Positions 45,210-53,938 are shown, counted from the stretch's first letter. The stretch: DNA of 64,000 nucleotides from CBDHHC01 sp965263345 (GCA_965263345.1 CBDHHC010000021.1:1-64000); one strand, 5' to 3'. The notes: generated from the sequence alone by a model not told the origin. Numbers and translations: made by a program.

Positions 45210-45228
45210 CGCCAGCCCCGGACTGGCG
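45210..45228. terminator. hairpin after otnI
   Basis: CGCCAG, 7-nt loop, CTGGCG, 33 bp after the otnI stop. There is no T-run, so it could equally be a REP relic; a REP-like piece (CCAGCCGGTTAGGTCTTCC) follows at 45270. Confidence 0.35.
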
Positions 45229-45315
45229 GATAACACCTACAAGCCAGAGGAATTTCAGTAAATAAGCAACCCAGCCGGTTAGGTCTTCCAGACGACACCA
45301 TTCTCACAAAAACCC

Positions 45316-45351
45316 TTGACCCATATCAACAATGCGCATATTATATGCGCA
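45316..45351 (+). promoter_or_regulatory. ccdAB promoter with operator over the -10 box
   Basis: TTGACC (45316-45321), 17-nt spacer, TATTAT (45339-45344). The perfect palindrome TGCGCATATTATATGCGCA (45333-45351) covers the -10 box and start site, fitting autorepression by the CcdA dimer. Confidence 0.7.
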
Positions 45352-45374
45352 CTAAAATCATCGGAAATATTGAT

Positions 45375-45593
45375 ATGAAACGTTCTGCAAATCTATCTGT
45401 TGATGCCAAGCTGCTTGAAGAAGCAAAAAGCTTAGACATAAATCTCTCTCAGACTTTGGAACAGGCTCTAAGAAGTTTAATTCGTCATAAACGTTCCGAA
45501 CAATGGACCTTAGACAATAAAGCTTCGTTCGAATCCTATAGTAATCATATAGAAAGACGGGGTGCATTCAGTGACAAATTAAGGTCGTTTTAA
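45375..45593 (+). CDS. ccdA: CcdA-family antitoxin
   Basis: A 72-residue ribbon-helix-helix antitoxin (MKRSANLSVDAKLLEEAKSL, LSQTLEQALRSLI) with a C-terminal toxin-binding tail. An ATG at 45345 lies inside the promoter -10/operator, so 45375 is chosen; GGAA lies 10 nt before it. The stop overlaps the ccdB start. Confidence 0.88.
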   Translation: MKRSANLSVDAKLLEEAKSLDINLSQTLEQALRSLIRHKRSEQWTLDNKASFESYSNHIERRGAFSDKLRSF

Positions 45594-45904
45594 TGCGTCA
45601 GTTTGATGTCTGTTTAAACCCGAACAAGGCAAGCGCTAACGACGCGCCTTACCTTGTGGTTTTACAGTCAGATCTATTGTCTCCTTTGAACACATGTGTG
45701 GTCGCCCCTTTACTCAAAGAAAAGTCCTACAAACCAATTGATAAATTAACACCTATACTCATCATTAAATCTCATAAATACATATTGTCAGTGACTGAAT
45801 TAGCTGGCGTTCAATATGATGTGATAGGAGATGTTGTTTGTAATGTCGAAGATAAAAGAGATGAAATAATTGCTGCGCTGGATCTTTTATTCCTTGGTTT
45901 TTAA
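45593..45904 (+). CDS. ccdB: CcdB-family toxin
   Basis: A 103-residue gyrase-poison toxin: QFDVCLNPNKASANDAPYLV, VVLQSDLLSPLNTCVVAPLL, LTPILIIKSHKYILSVTELA. The end is DLLFLGF rather than the WGI-type C-terminus that contacts gyrase in F-plasmid CcdB, so its target affinity may differ. TAATG overlap with ccdA. A short hairpin (ATGCC...GGCAT, 45926-45939) follows. Confidence 0.88.
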   Translation: MRQFDVCLNPNKASANDAPYLVVLQSDLLSPLNTCVVAPLLKEKSYKPIDKLTPILIIKSHKYILSVTELAGVQYDVIGDVVCNVEDKRDEIIAALDLLFLGF

Positions 45905-45941
45905 TCAAAAGAGTGTAAATGAACATATGCCTATGGGCATA

Positions 45942-46058
45942 CAGCCGGACTGGGCATGTTGACCAGTCTGAGTGTTCTTGCCTTTGTTTGCGCATCAGTT
46001 GGTATAGGGTTTGTGCAAAAACGGTAGGGGCGCATCAGAATGATACGCCCCGCATCGG
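45942..46058 (+). repeat. REP pair, subfamily TGGTCA
   Basis: GCCGGAC (45944-45950), core TGGGCATGTTGACCA (one mismatch), GTCTGA, GT, GTTCTTGC; second stem GGGGCG...CGCCCC intact. Nearly the same as 20526. Confidence 0.85.
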
Positions 46059-46129
46059 AATGTTTTGGTAAACCTTGTTAAAATGATTTAGTAAGCAAGT
46101 AGGTTAAAACTATATAGAGAAAAAGTTTA

Positions 46130-46276
46130 ATGAGATATACAACTTGTATACTGTTAGTTTTCTTCTGTTGCGTGGCATTAAACCATGTTTTGGCACACCA
46201 AAGTGAATGGTGCCAACCATCGAAAATTGTTTATCTATTTGGAGAAAATTCTGTTTTGAGAATTATTATCACTTAA
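46130..46276 (+). CDS. short secreted peptide or truncated gene
   Basis: A 48-codon frame: MRYTTCILLVFFCCVALNHV forms a signal peptide (cleavage probably after LAHQ or LA), then SEWCQPSKIVYLFGEN and a stop. GAGAAAAAG lies before the ATG. A REP/RAYT-tail repeat begins 30 bp after the stop, so the original gene may have been cut there. I recognise no family. Confidence 0.45.
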   Translation: MRYTTCILLVFFCCVALNHVLAHQSEWCQPSKIVYLFGENSVLRIIIT

Positions 46277-46306
46277 AAAGGACAACCTAATTGTTCCCTC
46301 AGGCAG

Positions 46307-46432
46307 CCCCCGCCGGTCAGGCTTTGCAAGCCTGACTGAAAAGTCTTGCCACTCCCTCGGTCAAGAACAGCCTCTCTATGATCTAAAATTCAAAACCTCA
46401 ATCTCACTTATCGGATGAGCCGAAGACCATTC
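46307..46432 (+). repeat. REP hairpin plus RAYT 3' end (copy 2)
   Basis: GCCGGTC, core AGGCTTTGCAAGCCT, GACTGA, then about 95 bp whose reverse complement encodes the last RAYT codons (WSSAHPISEIEVLNFRS and stop). Nearly identical to 47263-47387 and close to 25606-25735. Confidence 0.85.
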
Positions 46433-46480
46433 GAAGATTCTGTGCAATCGTGTCATAGCCTATATCATCAAGCCTATCTT

Positions 46481-47020
46481 TCAATTAACGATCTCCAGCC
46501 TGTATTGTCCAAAACGTGGTTTCTCAATTCGAACAAATTTCTTTCGGATTGGATTTTGACAACCATATATCGGTGTTTTATAGGAAAAAAATTGAGACCA
46601 TGAAAAACGTTCAGTGATGCAAATAGGAAAATACTTTGTTGTTTCATGAGATTTAGGTTTCGTGATATCCTTACCTTTGTTGTCGTTAATATAAATGTAG
46701 ACTTGTGTATTTGCTTTGTTGCCAATATTCGCACATCCACCTGATTCGATTGTATACCAACCCTCTCCACTTGATCCTAAATAAGAAAGCGAAGTTACAG
46801 CCACAGATATTGAGAAATTCTTTTTATTGCAGATGAACATATCATTGCTAACTTGATTTAGCCTTTGTTGTTCTCTTCTACGATCAGCATTGTTATAGTT
46901 TTCATGCTCTCTTAGCATATGATCTAAAAAACGTTGTCGTTTGTTAAAATCTGAATCTGCTAATGCTGGAGATATAAATAGAAAAATAGAAATTAAAGTT
47001 TGAATTAAAAAACGTATCAT
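46481..47020 (-). CDS. secreted DUF1036-like protein
   Basis: A 179-residue protein with a signal peptide (FLIQTLISIFLFISPALADS), a charged helical linker and a beta domain: FICNKKNFSISVAVTSLSYL, SSGEGWYTIESGGCANIGN, YFPICITERFSW. CNK...VAV.Y...GW..I..G.C is the DUF1036 pattern, a periplasmic domain of unknown function. The gene lies between two 125-bp direct repeats (46307 and 47263), suggesting capture or duplication by REP recombination. Confidence 0.75.
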   Translation of the reverse strand: MIRFLIQTLISIFLFISPALADSDFNKRQRFLDHMLREHENYNNADRRREQQRLNQVSNDMFICNKKNFSISVAVTSLSYLGSSGEGWYTIESGGCANIGNKANTQVYIYINDNKGKDITKPKSHETTKYFPICITERFSWSQFFSYKTPIYGCQNPIRKKFVRIEKPRFGQYRLEIVN

Positions 47021-47206
47021 GGCGAAAAACTCCAGGAAATTACTTCAAAAATTAGATGTAAATAATAAAATAAGTTACAGATAAAATATCATAATTTCCA
47101 TCAAAAGAAAACTAGTGAAATGGTATTCAGATGATCAAGAAAATGGTGTTACAAATCAATTAACTTCCAATAAATAAACCTCAAGAAACAATCTTAAGTA
47201 TACGAT

Positions 47207-47217
47207 CCCCCCCCCCC
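47207..47217. repeat. C11 homopolymer
   Basis: Eleven C in a row in otherwise AT-rich non-coding DNA (47021-47501) that also holds a REP/RAYT tail and a hairpin. The exact length is likely uncertain. Confidence 0.8.
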
Positions 47218-47262
47218 AGTCTATCTGCAATAATACAACACAATAATTAGTTCAGTTAGAAA

Positions 47263-47387
47263 CCCCGCCGGTCAGGCTTTGCAAGCCTGACTGAAAAGTC
47301 TTGCCACTCCCTCGGTCAAGAACAACCTCTCTATGATCTAAAATTCAAAACCTTAATCTCACTTATCGGATGAGCCGAAGACCATTT
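47263..47387 (+). repeat. REP hairpin plus RAYT 3' end (copy 3)
   Basis: Same as the copy at 46307 with a few substitutions. Both copies have the same orientation, 956 bp apart, and bracket the DUF1036 gene. Confidence 0.85.
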
Positions 47388-47429
47388 TGTTGACGTGTTA
47401 CCGTGTTGATATCATAGTATGAATTCAAA

Positions 47430-47452
47430 GGTCAGGGAAACATTCCCTGACC
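47430..47452. repeat. REP-like hairpin GGTCAGGGAA
   Basis: GGTCAGGGAA, loop ACA, TTCCCTGACC: 10-bp perfect stem with a 15-nt inner core (AGGGAAACATTCCCT) inside GTC/GAC, as in the REP family, but with a different flank. Confidence 0.6.
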
Positions 47453-47501
47453 TGCGGAGGGCATTTTAGTCAATAAGGAATTTTGAAAAGGGGGGACTGT
47501 T

Positions 47502-47768
47502 ATGAAAAAAAATAATTATGATGATTTCAGTAAATATGAAGCTCTTTATAGAGAGGGACTGAATGCAAAGGAAGCATATTTACAATCAAAAAAAGATAAT
47601 AGCTTAGATTTCTGCGCGCAAATTAGAATGCTGAGATCGGTCTATAACTTATCACTAGATGAAGTAAAAATTTTGCATTATGAGGCAGATACTGGAAAAA
47701 AAATAGAAGATCAATTTTCAAATGAAGACATTGAGGTTTTGGAGCGTCTCCTTAATGAAGAATTATAG
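47502..47768 (+). CDS. small hypothetical protein
   Basis: An 88-residue acidic, helical protein (MKKNNYDDFSKYEALYREGL, EVKILHYEADTGKKIEDQFS, IEVLERLLNEEL). A strong ribosome site (AAGGGGGGA) stands 6-7 nt before the ATG, so it is probably real. I recognise no family; size and surroundings would suit an accessory or immunity-like protein. Confidence 0.6.
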   Translation: MKKNNYDDFSKYEALYREGLNAKEAYLQSKKDNSLDFCAQIRMLRSVYNLSLDEVKILHYEADTGKKIEDQFSNEDIEVLERLLNEEL

Positions 47769-47786
47769 CCCATTTGCTTTTAAGTT

Positions 47787-47886
47787 CAGCCGGACTGGAC
47801 ATGTTGACCAGTCTGAGTGTTCTTGCCCTTGTTTGCGCATCAGTTGACGATGAGGTTTATGCAAGAGCGGTAGGGGCGCATCAAAT
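47787..47886 (+). repeat. REP pair, truncated in the second hairpin
   Basis: GCCGGAC (47789-47795), core TGGACATGTTGACCA (one mismatch), GTCTGA, GT, GTTCTTGC; GCAAGAGC; then the second stem stops after GGGGCGCATCA. It ends 10 bp from the stop of the convergent SnoaL-like gene. Confidence 0.8.
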
Positions 47887-47896
47887 CAAACATTCT

Positions 47897-48661
47897 TTAA
47901 AACTTTCCATTATTATTCTTCCAGTCTTCTTTAGGGGCGATCTTTTCCCTTGTGTCCCAATGCTCTACGATTTTGCCAGTGCAGAGTCGAAAGAGATCAT
48001 AAAAAGCGCAATGAAGACCTGAATATGTTCCCTCACTGACACAAAGAACAAAATTGCCTTCAGCTAAAACCCGGTGGAGATGATGATAATTGATGAGTTT
48101 GCCATTTTCGTCTTCAGCTTCTAAGGTTGCGCGAAGGGAAGAAGTCCCATCTTCACCTTTGGGATTGTGTTCTGTAAAGGAATCTTTATTTACAAAACCC
48201 GATAGTCTCTCAAGGTCTTTCTTGATGAGTACGGTTTGCACAAAGTCTTTTACGATGCTCCTATGTATTTCCGTCAGTTCAAAATCAGAAGACTCTGTTG
48301 GGCCATCCACCATACTATGATGAGATTGATTTGGCCCTTGTCTTTCCTGAATATTATCCCAATGTTCAACGGCCTGGCCATTTTCAAAACGAAAAACCTC
48401 AAACCCAATTTTACGACTGGCAAAATCATATTCCGTATGCGCAAAGACAAAATCTCCATCTTCAAAAGCACGAACAATATTTACACGAGGGTTTGTTTTC
48501 GAAAGGCGTTTGAAGAGTGAGGCGAGCCCCTCGCTCCCCTCGTGAGTCTGCGGGTTATGCTGAATATATTTTTCCTCATTAACGACTGCAATTGGTCCAG
48601 GGTCACCCGTTTCAATGCTTCTCAGGAGGGCTCTAATCTGATCTTTCTTTGAAATGGTCAT
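47897..48661 (-). CDS. tandem SnoaL-like (NTF2-fold) protein
   Basis: A 254-residue protein with two SnoaL-like halves: IQHNPQTHEGSEGLASLFKR, FVFAHTEYDFA, GFEVFRFENGQAVEHWDNIQ; and again FTEHNPKGEDGTSSLRATLE, FVLCVSEGTYSGLHCAFYDL, FRLCTGKIVEHWDTREKIAP. Each half has the (H)NP and EHWD motifs. Such proteins are often annotated as polyketide cyclase-like; the reaction here is unknown. ATG 48661 lies behind AAGG; an upstream start at 48688 is unlikely. Confidence 0.8.
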   Translation of the reverse strand: MTISKKDQIRALLRSIETGDPGPIAVVNEEKYIQHNPQTHEGSEGLASLFKRLSKTNPRVNIVRAFEDGDFVFAHTEYDFASRKIGFEVFRFENGQAVEHWDNIQERQGPNQSHHSMVDGPTESSDFELTEIHRSIVKDFVQTVLIKKDLERLSGFVNKDSFTEHNPKGEDGTSSLRATLEAEDENGKLINYHHLHRVLAEGNFVLCVSEGTYSGLHCAFYDLFRLCTGKIVEHWDTREKIAPKEDWKNNNGKF

Positions 48662-48835
48662 AATAGAGTTACCTTTTAATATTCTCACCGTTTGTTCAAC
48701 GTTTATTATACCAATGTCTTACAAATATAAAGATGAGCTAATTTAAGTTAACATGCTGGTCTTGTTGATACGTTCAATTTCAGCCACACAAATAAGAGCA
48801 ATATGCAACGGCGTATATGTGGCTTAACTCTTCTT

Positions 48836-48922
48836 CAACCATAACAGAAAAAGAAAAAATACCCAGGAAAAAAGTCCTTGACACCGTAACGGTACTGTGC
48901 TAGAGTTATGGCATAATCGAGA
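48836..48922 (+). promoter_or_regulatory. repeated promoter module, copy 2 (orphan)
   Basis: Nearly the same as 5079-5165: TTGACA (48878-48883), ACCGTAACGGT (48883-48893), 17-nt spacer, TAGAGT (48901-48906), GGCATAATCG. No gene follows in the next 370 bp, so it may be what is left of a lost toxin-antitoxin operon or an RNA promoter. Confidence 0.55.
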
Positions 48923-49277
48923 GAATTTTAAGAAAACTCCATACTCCATCATACAATTCCTACAAATTTAAAACATTCTTATAGTAAAAAATATATCATA
49001 CTTATCCGCCTTAAAAGAGTGAAGCATTCTACAACTCTTATTATAGTTTATAGACGTGTTTTGAATCATTAAGTATTTAACAAAACAAATACGCTTCAGC
49101 ATGGAAAATTTCTTGCTTGTAATTTCAGAACAACTATTGAGTGCACTCTAGTTCTAATGCAAGTCACCTTAAATCATCACTCTTATTATGTTACAGTTAT
49201 CAGGCACAAAAAAAGAATATTTGAAGACTGAGACATTTCTAATTTGCTAAACATGAGACATCTCTAAATAGGGGTGA

Positions 49278-49484
49278 CATACCAAATCGATTTCAAGACG
49301 CGGGTTTGATGGTGTAATTGTCCCTGGCGTTGATTTGGATACTGTAACAATAACCGATGAGGAAAGAAATCAACTTTGTCGTGGTAAAAACCAAAAGTGC
49401 AGATTCATCTCAAGAGCACGCAGATATTCTTTCAAGAATAAATTGAAAAACATAAGAATTTGCAAGGAATCTGATCGCGGATAA
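49278..49484 (+). other. open frame without start, possible gene remnant
   Basis: 69 codons without a stop: GFDGVIVPGVDLDTVTITDE, then a Lys/Arg/Cys-rich end. It has no start codon of its own and I do not recognise it. The composition looks protein-like. The rest of 48690-49548 shows only the promoter repeat and a hairpin. Confidence 0.25.
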
Positions 49485-49498
49485 AATGTAGTCTTAAT

Positions 49499-49523
49499 GG
49501 GTAAGGCATGATCTGTCTTACCC
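49499..49523 (-). terminator. hairpin after sdaA
   Basis: GGGTAAG...CTTACCC, 26 bp beyond the sdaA stop. The inner 15 nt within GGGTA/TACCC also match the layout of REP hairpins, so it may be a REP acting as transcript end. Confidence 0.45.
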
Positions 49524-49548
49524 AAATAAACGGACCATTCACTCAATT

Positions 49549-50961
49549 TCAACATTCAGGAAGATTAACGGCCAAGCCACCAGTTGAGGTTTCTTTATAT
49601 CGCTCATTCATATCCACACCGGTTTGACGCATAGTCTCAATGCAATTATCGAGCGGCATAACATGTTGTCCATCACCACGCAGGGCCAATGAAGCGGCAG
49701 AAACAGCCTTGATTGCCCCAAGGCCGTTACGTTCAATACAAGGAACCTGCACCAATCCTTTGACAGGATCACATGTCATTCCAAGATGGTGTTCAAGCGC
49801 GATTTCAGCAGCATTTTCAATTTGCTCATTATTTCCGCCCAAAGCTGCGCACAATCCTGCGGCTGCCATGGCAGAAGCAGAACCAACTTCACCTTGGCAC
49901 CCCATTTCTGCGCCGGAAATAGAAGCATTATGTTTGATTAATCCACCAATCGCCGCTGCCGTCAGAAGAAATGTGCGAATACCATCATGCTCCGCACCAA
50001 TACAATGATCACGGTAGTAACGGATAACAGCTGGGACGACACCCGCCGCTCCATTGGTCGGAGAAGTCACAATGCGTCCACCAGCTGCATTCTCTTCATT
50101 GACAGCCATTGCATAAACAGAAAGCCATTCATTAACAACATGAGGTTGGGTATTATTTCGCTGCTTTTCATGATCAAGCTGTTCTTTTATAGCCTTTGCG
50201 CGTCTTTTGACATGAAGTCCGCCAGGTAGTTCACCATCTTGAGACAAGCCACGATCAATGCAGTCATCCATAACAGACCATATATGATCAAGCTCTTGCT
50301 CAAGTTCTTTAGATGATAAAGAGCTCAGCTCATTAGCATATTTCATTTCTGCTATGGATTTCCCAGTGTCTTTGCCCATTTGAAGCATTTCAAGGGCTGA
50401 ACGAAATGGAAAGGGAAATGTATTTTCTAAAGTATTATTTTTGCCTTCATATTGATCTGTCTGCTTTTCGTCTAAATCTTTTGCCGTCACGACAAATCCG
50501 CCACCGATCGAATAATATGTTTCTTCAAAACAGAGCGTTCCATCTAAATGAAAAACGCTGAATATCAAACCATTGGCATGACCTGGCAACGCAGGACCAT
50601 AGTCAAAGACAAGATCAGTATCAGGGTCAAATTTAAATTTTGGTAAACCTGCAGGTTGAAGCACTTTTTGCTCATACACTTCAGCGACAAGACCTTCTGC
50701 ATCATCAGGGGACATTGTTGCAGGTTCAAGACCGAGTAACCCAAGAATGACAGCGCGGTCTGTTGAATGACCTTTGCCGGTAAAGGCAAGAGAACCATGT
50801 AAAGAACATTTAAGTCTAAGAAGTGCATCAGTATCAGTTTGAATTTGTAACTGCTTACGAAGAGTTGAGAGAAAATATGAGGCCGCCGTCATAGGCCCCA
50901 TCGTATGTGAAGAGGAGGGGCCTATTCCTATCTTAAAAATATCAAATACACTTAAGAACAT
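49549..50961 (-). CDS. sdaA: L-serine ammonia-lyase SdaA
   Basis: A 470-residue single-chain iron-sulfur enzyme turning L-serine into pyruvate and ammonia. N-terminal beta domain (VFDIFKIGIGPSSSHTMGPM), C-terminal alpha domain (RIVTSPTNGAAGVVPAVIRY, SGAEMGCQGEVGSASAMAAA, HHLGMTCDPVKGLVQVPCIE) with the cluster-binding Cys. It is 57 bp after gcvP in the same direction, linking glycine and serine use. Confidence 0.95.
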   Translation of the reverse strand: MFLSVFDIFKIGIGPSSSHTMGPMTAASYFLSTLRKQLQIQTDTDALLRLKCSLHGSLAFTGKGHSTDRAVILGLLGLEPATMSPDDAEGLVAEVYEQKVLQPAGLPKFKFDPDTDLVFDYGPALPGHANGLIFSVFHLDGTLCFEETYYSIGGGFVVTAKDLDEKQTDQYEGKNNTLENTFPFPFRSALEMLQMGKDTGKSIAEMKYANELSSLSSKELEQELDHIWSVMDDCIDRGLSQDGELPGGLHVKRRAKAIKEQLDHEKQRNNTQPHVVNEWLSVYAMAVNEENAAGGRIVTSPTNGAAGVVPAVIRYYRDHCIGAEHDGIRTFLLTAAAIGGLIKHNASISGAEMGCQGEVGSASAMAAAGLCAALGGNNEQIENAAEIALEHHLGMTCDPVKGLVQVPCIERNGLGAIKAVSAASLALRGDGQHVMPLDNCIETMRQTGVDMNERYKETSTGGLAVNLPEC

Positions 50962-51018
50962 GGCATGACGCTATAAAATTGGCCATCTGAAACATGACCA
51001 ATTCTCTCTTTGCTAAGT

Positions 51019-53880
51019 TTAGTCTGTACCTTCAGAGTAAGAATCCATTGGAGGACAAGAGCAAACTAAATTACGGTCACCATAGGCATTATCAACACGA
51101 TTAACAGGCGACCAGTATTTGTCAACCCGGAATGCCCCAGGTGGGTAACAGGCTTGCTCCCGGCTATAAGGTTTGTTCCACTCATCAATAAGGTCTTCCA
51201 CAGTATGTGGCGCATTCTTTAAAGGGTTATTTTCTGGGTCCATGCGTCCTTGCTCTATGTCCAGAGCTTCTTTGTGTATCGCAAGCATAGCCTCACAAAA
51301 ACGATCCAGTTCAGCTTTAGTTTCAGATTCCGTAGGCTCAACCATTAACGTACCTGCAACAGGCCAGCTCATAGTAGGGGCATGGAAACCGCAATCGATA
51401 AGACGTTTCGCAATATCATCAACAGTTACTTTTGCTGTACTATTTAAATGTCTTGTATCAATAATGCATTCATGGGCGATCCAACCACTATCCGCTTTAT
51501 AGAGGATCTCGTAGCTTCCCTCTAGGCGCTTAGCAATATAATTAGCACTTAAGATTGCTATTTTGGTTGCTTGCTTTAAACCTTCACCACCCATCAGCAA
51601 ACAATAGGCCCAACTGATAGGAAGAATTGATGCAGATCCATAAGGCGCAGCAGATACTGGGCCAAGATCACCCCCTGTTTCAGGGTGATCAGGTAAATGA
51701 CCAAGAAGATGAGATTTAACACCAATTGGTCCCATGCCTGGACCACCGCCACCATGTGGAATACAGAAGGTCTTGTGAAGATTAAGATGACTCACATCTC
51801 CACCAATCTTTCCAGGTTGTACTAGACCAACCATGGCATTCATGTTTGCACCATCAATATAGACCTGTCCGCCATGTTGATGTGTGATCGCACAAACATC
51901 TGTAACAGTTTCTTCAAATACACCGTGTGTAGAGGGGTAGGTGATCATGCATCCAGCAAGTTCATTGGAGTATTTTTCTGCTTTGTCACGAAAGTCCTCA
52001 ACATCAATATCGCCATTGGCAGCCGATTTAATTGGAACCACTTTCCATCCCACCATTTGAGCCGTGGCAGGGTTGGTTCCGTGGGCCGAACTTGGGATCA
52101 AACAAACATTCCGATGTCCCTCACCTCGAGAGATGTGATAGTTACGAATGGTTATCAAACCCGCATATTCGCCCTGAGCCCCAGAATTGGGTTGCATTGA
52201 GATACCATCATAGCCGGTGATTTCACAAAGCATATCACCGAGCTCCTTGATCATCTCATGATAACCTTGAACCTGGTCTGCAGGAGCAAAGGGGTGCAAT
52301 TGAGCAAATTCAGGCCATGTGATTGGAATCATCTCAGCTGTGGCATTCAACTTCATGGTACATGATCCAAGCGGAATCATTGCACGGTCGAGAGCAAGAT
52401 CCCGATCGGCAAGTTTTCGCATATACCGTGTTATTTCAGTTTCGGCTCTATTCTGATTGAAAACAGGATGAGTGAGATAAGAGCTTGTGCGTAAAATGTT
52501 TTCTGGCAAGCGATACTCGCTTGGAAGATCCGCCCTTATGGTCTTAGCTGAGAGATCTCCACCAAAAGCACGCCAGACAGCCTCAATCGTTTCTAGGCGG
52601 GTGAGTTCATCAAGATTAATACCAATACGATCTTTTCCTATCGCACGCAGATTGACATGATTTGTGACTGCTTTGTCCAAAATAGAACTTTGCATGTCAC
52701 CGACATGAACTGTGATCATATCAAAAAATGTATCAGGTTCTATTTTAAATCCAAGTTTCTCAAGCCCAGCTGCAAGACAGACGGCGCTTTTGTGAATATT
52801 TTGTGCAATCGCTTTAAGACCGTTTGGCCCATGGAAAACAGCATACATGGAGGCCATAACAGCTAAGAGGGCTTGGGCGGTACAAACATTAGAGTTTGCT
52901 TTTTCTCTGCGAATATGTTGCTCGCGGGTTTGCAAGGCCAAGCGGTAAGCTTTTTTTCCTCGAGAGTCGATTGAAACACCAATAATTCGTCCAGGAATGG
53001 CCCTCTTGAAAGCATCTCTGGTTGACATATAAGCAGCATGTGGCCCTCCGTATCCCATTGGAACGCCAAAGCGCTGGGTTGAGCCAATAGCAATATCGGC
53101 ACCCATTTCTCCAGGAGACTTCAAAATAGTCAAAGCAAGAGGGTCAGCGGCAACAACAGCGATTGCCTGAGCTTCATGCAATTTTGAAATAATATCTGTA
53201 AAGTCTCTCACATGGCCATGCGTACCAGGATATTGGAAGATCGCGCCAAATACATTTTCAGCAACCAGATGCACTGGATCACCAATAATGATATTAATAC
53301 CGAGTGGTTCTGCACGTGTTTTTATAACCGCAATATTTTGTTGATGACAATTTTCATCAACAAAGAAAGAGGTAGCTTTGGATTTTGCAACACGCTTTGC
53401 CATGGTCATGGCTTCAGCTGCTGCTGTTGCTTCATCTAAAAGGGAGGCATTGGCAATTTCTAGACCTGTAAGGTCAGAGACCATGGTTTGAAAATTTAAG
53501 AGCGCCTCCATACGCCCCTGACTGATTTCAGGTTGGTAAGGTGTATAAGCTGTATACCAGGCTGGATTCTCAAGAATATTTCTGCGAATGACAGGCGGTG
53601 TGATTGTTCCATGATACCCTTGTCCAATAAGAGACGTTAAGACTTTATTTTTTTTAGAAACCTTCCGCATATAATCCAAGGCATCGCCTTCGGAAAGGGC
53701 CTCACCAATTTTCAAAGGCTCGTGACTTCTCAGACTCGAAGGAATTGTTTCATCAATAAGGTTATCAAGACTTTGCAGACCAAGGACTGAAAGCATTTGC
53801 TCTATATCTTCTGGCGAAGGGCCAATATGCCGTCGGTTGGCAAAGTCATAAGGTTGATAATGTGTTGGTTCGAAGCTCAT
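51019..53880 (-). CDS. gcvP: glycine dehydrogenase (decarboxylating) GcvP
   Basis: A 953-residue single-chain P protein. RRHIGPSPEDIEQML at the start, GYHGTITPPVIRRNILENPA, and the PLP Lys in LNLHKTFCIPHGGGGPGMGP. It decarboxylates glycine and passes the aminomethyl group to lipoyl-GcvH. ATG 53880 has AAGGAA 6 nt upstream; a TTG at 53886 is less likely. No gcvH between it and gcvT, where it is usually found. Confidence 0.96.
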   Translation of the reverse strand: MSFEPTHYQPYDFANRRHIGPSPEDIEQMLSVLGLQSLDNLIDETIPSSLRSHEPLKIGEALSEGDALDYMRKVSKKNKVLTSLIGQGYHGTITPPVIRRNILENPAWYTAYTPYQPEISQGRMEALLNFQTMVSDLTGLEIANASLLDEATAAAEAMTMAKRVAKSKATSFFVDENCHQQNIAVIKTRAEPLGINIIIGDPVHLVAENVFGAIFQYPGTHGHVRDFTDIISKLHEAQAIAVVAADPLALTILKSPGEMGADIAIGSTQRFGVPMGYGGPHAAYMSTRDAFKRAIPGRIIGVSIDSRGKKAYRLALQTREQHIRREKANSNVCTAQALLAVMASMYAVFHGPNGLKAIAQNIHKSAVCLAAGLEKLGFKIEPDTFFDMITVHVGDMQSSILDKAVTNHVNLRAIGKDRIGINLDELTRLETIEAVWRAFGGDLSAKTIRADLPSEYRLPENILRTSSYLTHPVFNQNRAETEITRYMRKLADRDLALDRAMIPLGSCTMKLNATAEMIPITWPEFAQLHPFAPADQVQGYHEMIKELGDMLCEITGYDGISMQPNSGAQGEYAGLITIRNYHISRGEGHRNVCLIPSSAHGTNPATAQMVGWKVVPIKSAANGDIDVEDFRDKAEKYSNELAGCMITYPSTHGVFEETVTDVCAITHQHGGQVYIDGANMNAMVGLVQPGKIGGDVSHLNLHKTFCIPHGGGGPGMGPIGVKSHLLGHLPDHPETGGDLGPVSAAPYGSASILPISWAYCLLMGGEGLKQATKIAILSANYIAKRLEGSYEILYKADSGWIAHECIIDTRHLNSTAKVTVDDIAKRLIDCGFHAPTMSWPVAGTLMVEPTESETKAELDRFCEAMLAIHKEALDIEQGRMDPENNPLKNAPHTVEDLIDEWNKPYSREQACYPPGAFRVDKYWSPVNRVDNAYGDRNLVCSCPPMDSYSEGTD

Positions 53881-53938
53881 GTACAATTCCTTAGTTCATA
53901 ATTTTTTATATGCAGCGCGTTCATAATTTAAAGGCCTA

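Noticed and set aside
20526..47886. Interspersed hairpin repeats as a CRISPR array
   Set aside because: Copies are scattered, of unequal spacing and in both orientations, with no spacers or cas genes.
49278..49484. A tRNA-modification or transposase gene remnant
   Set aside because: The text looks protein-like but matches no family I can name with confidence.
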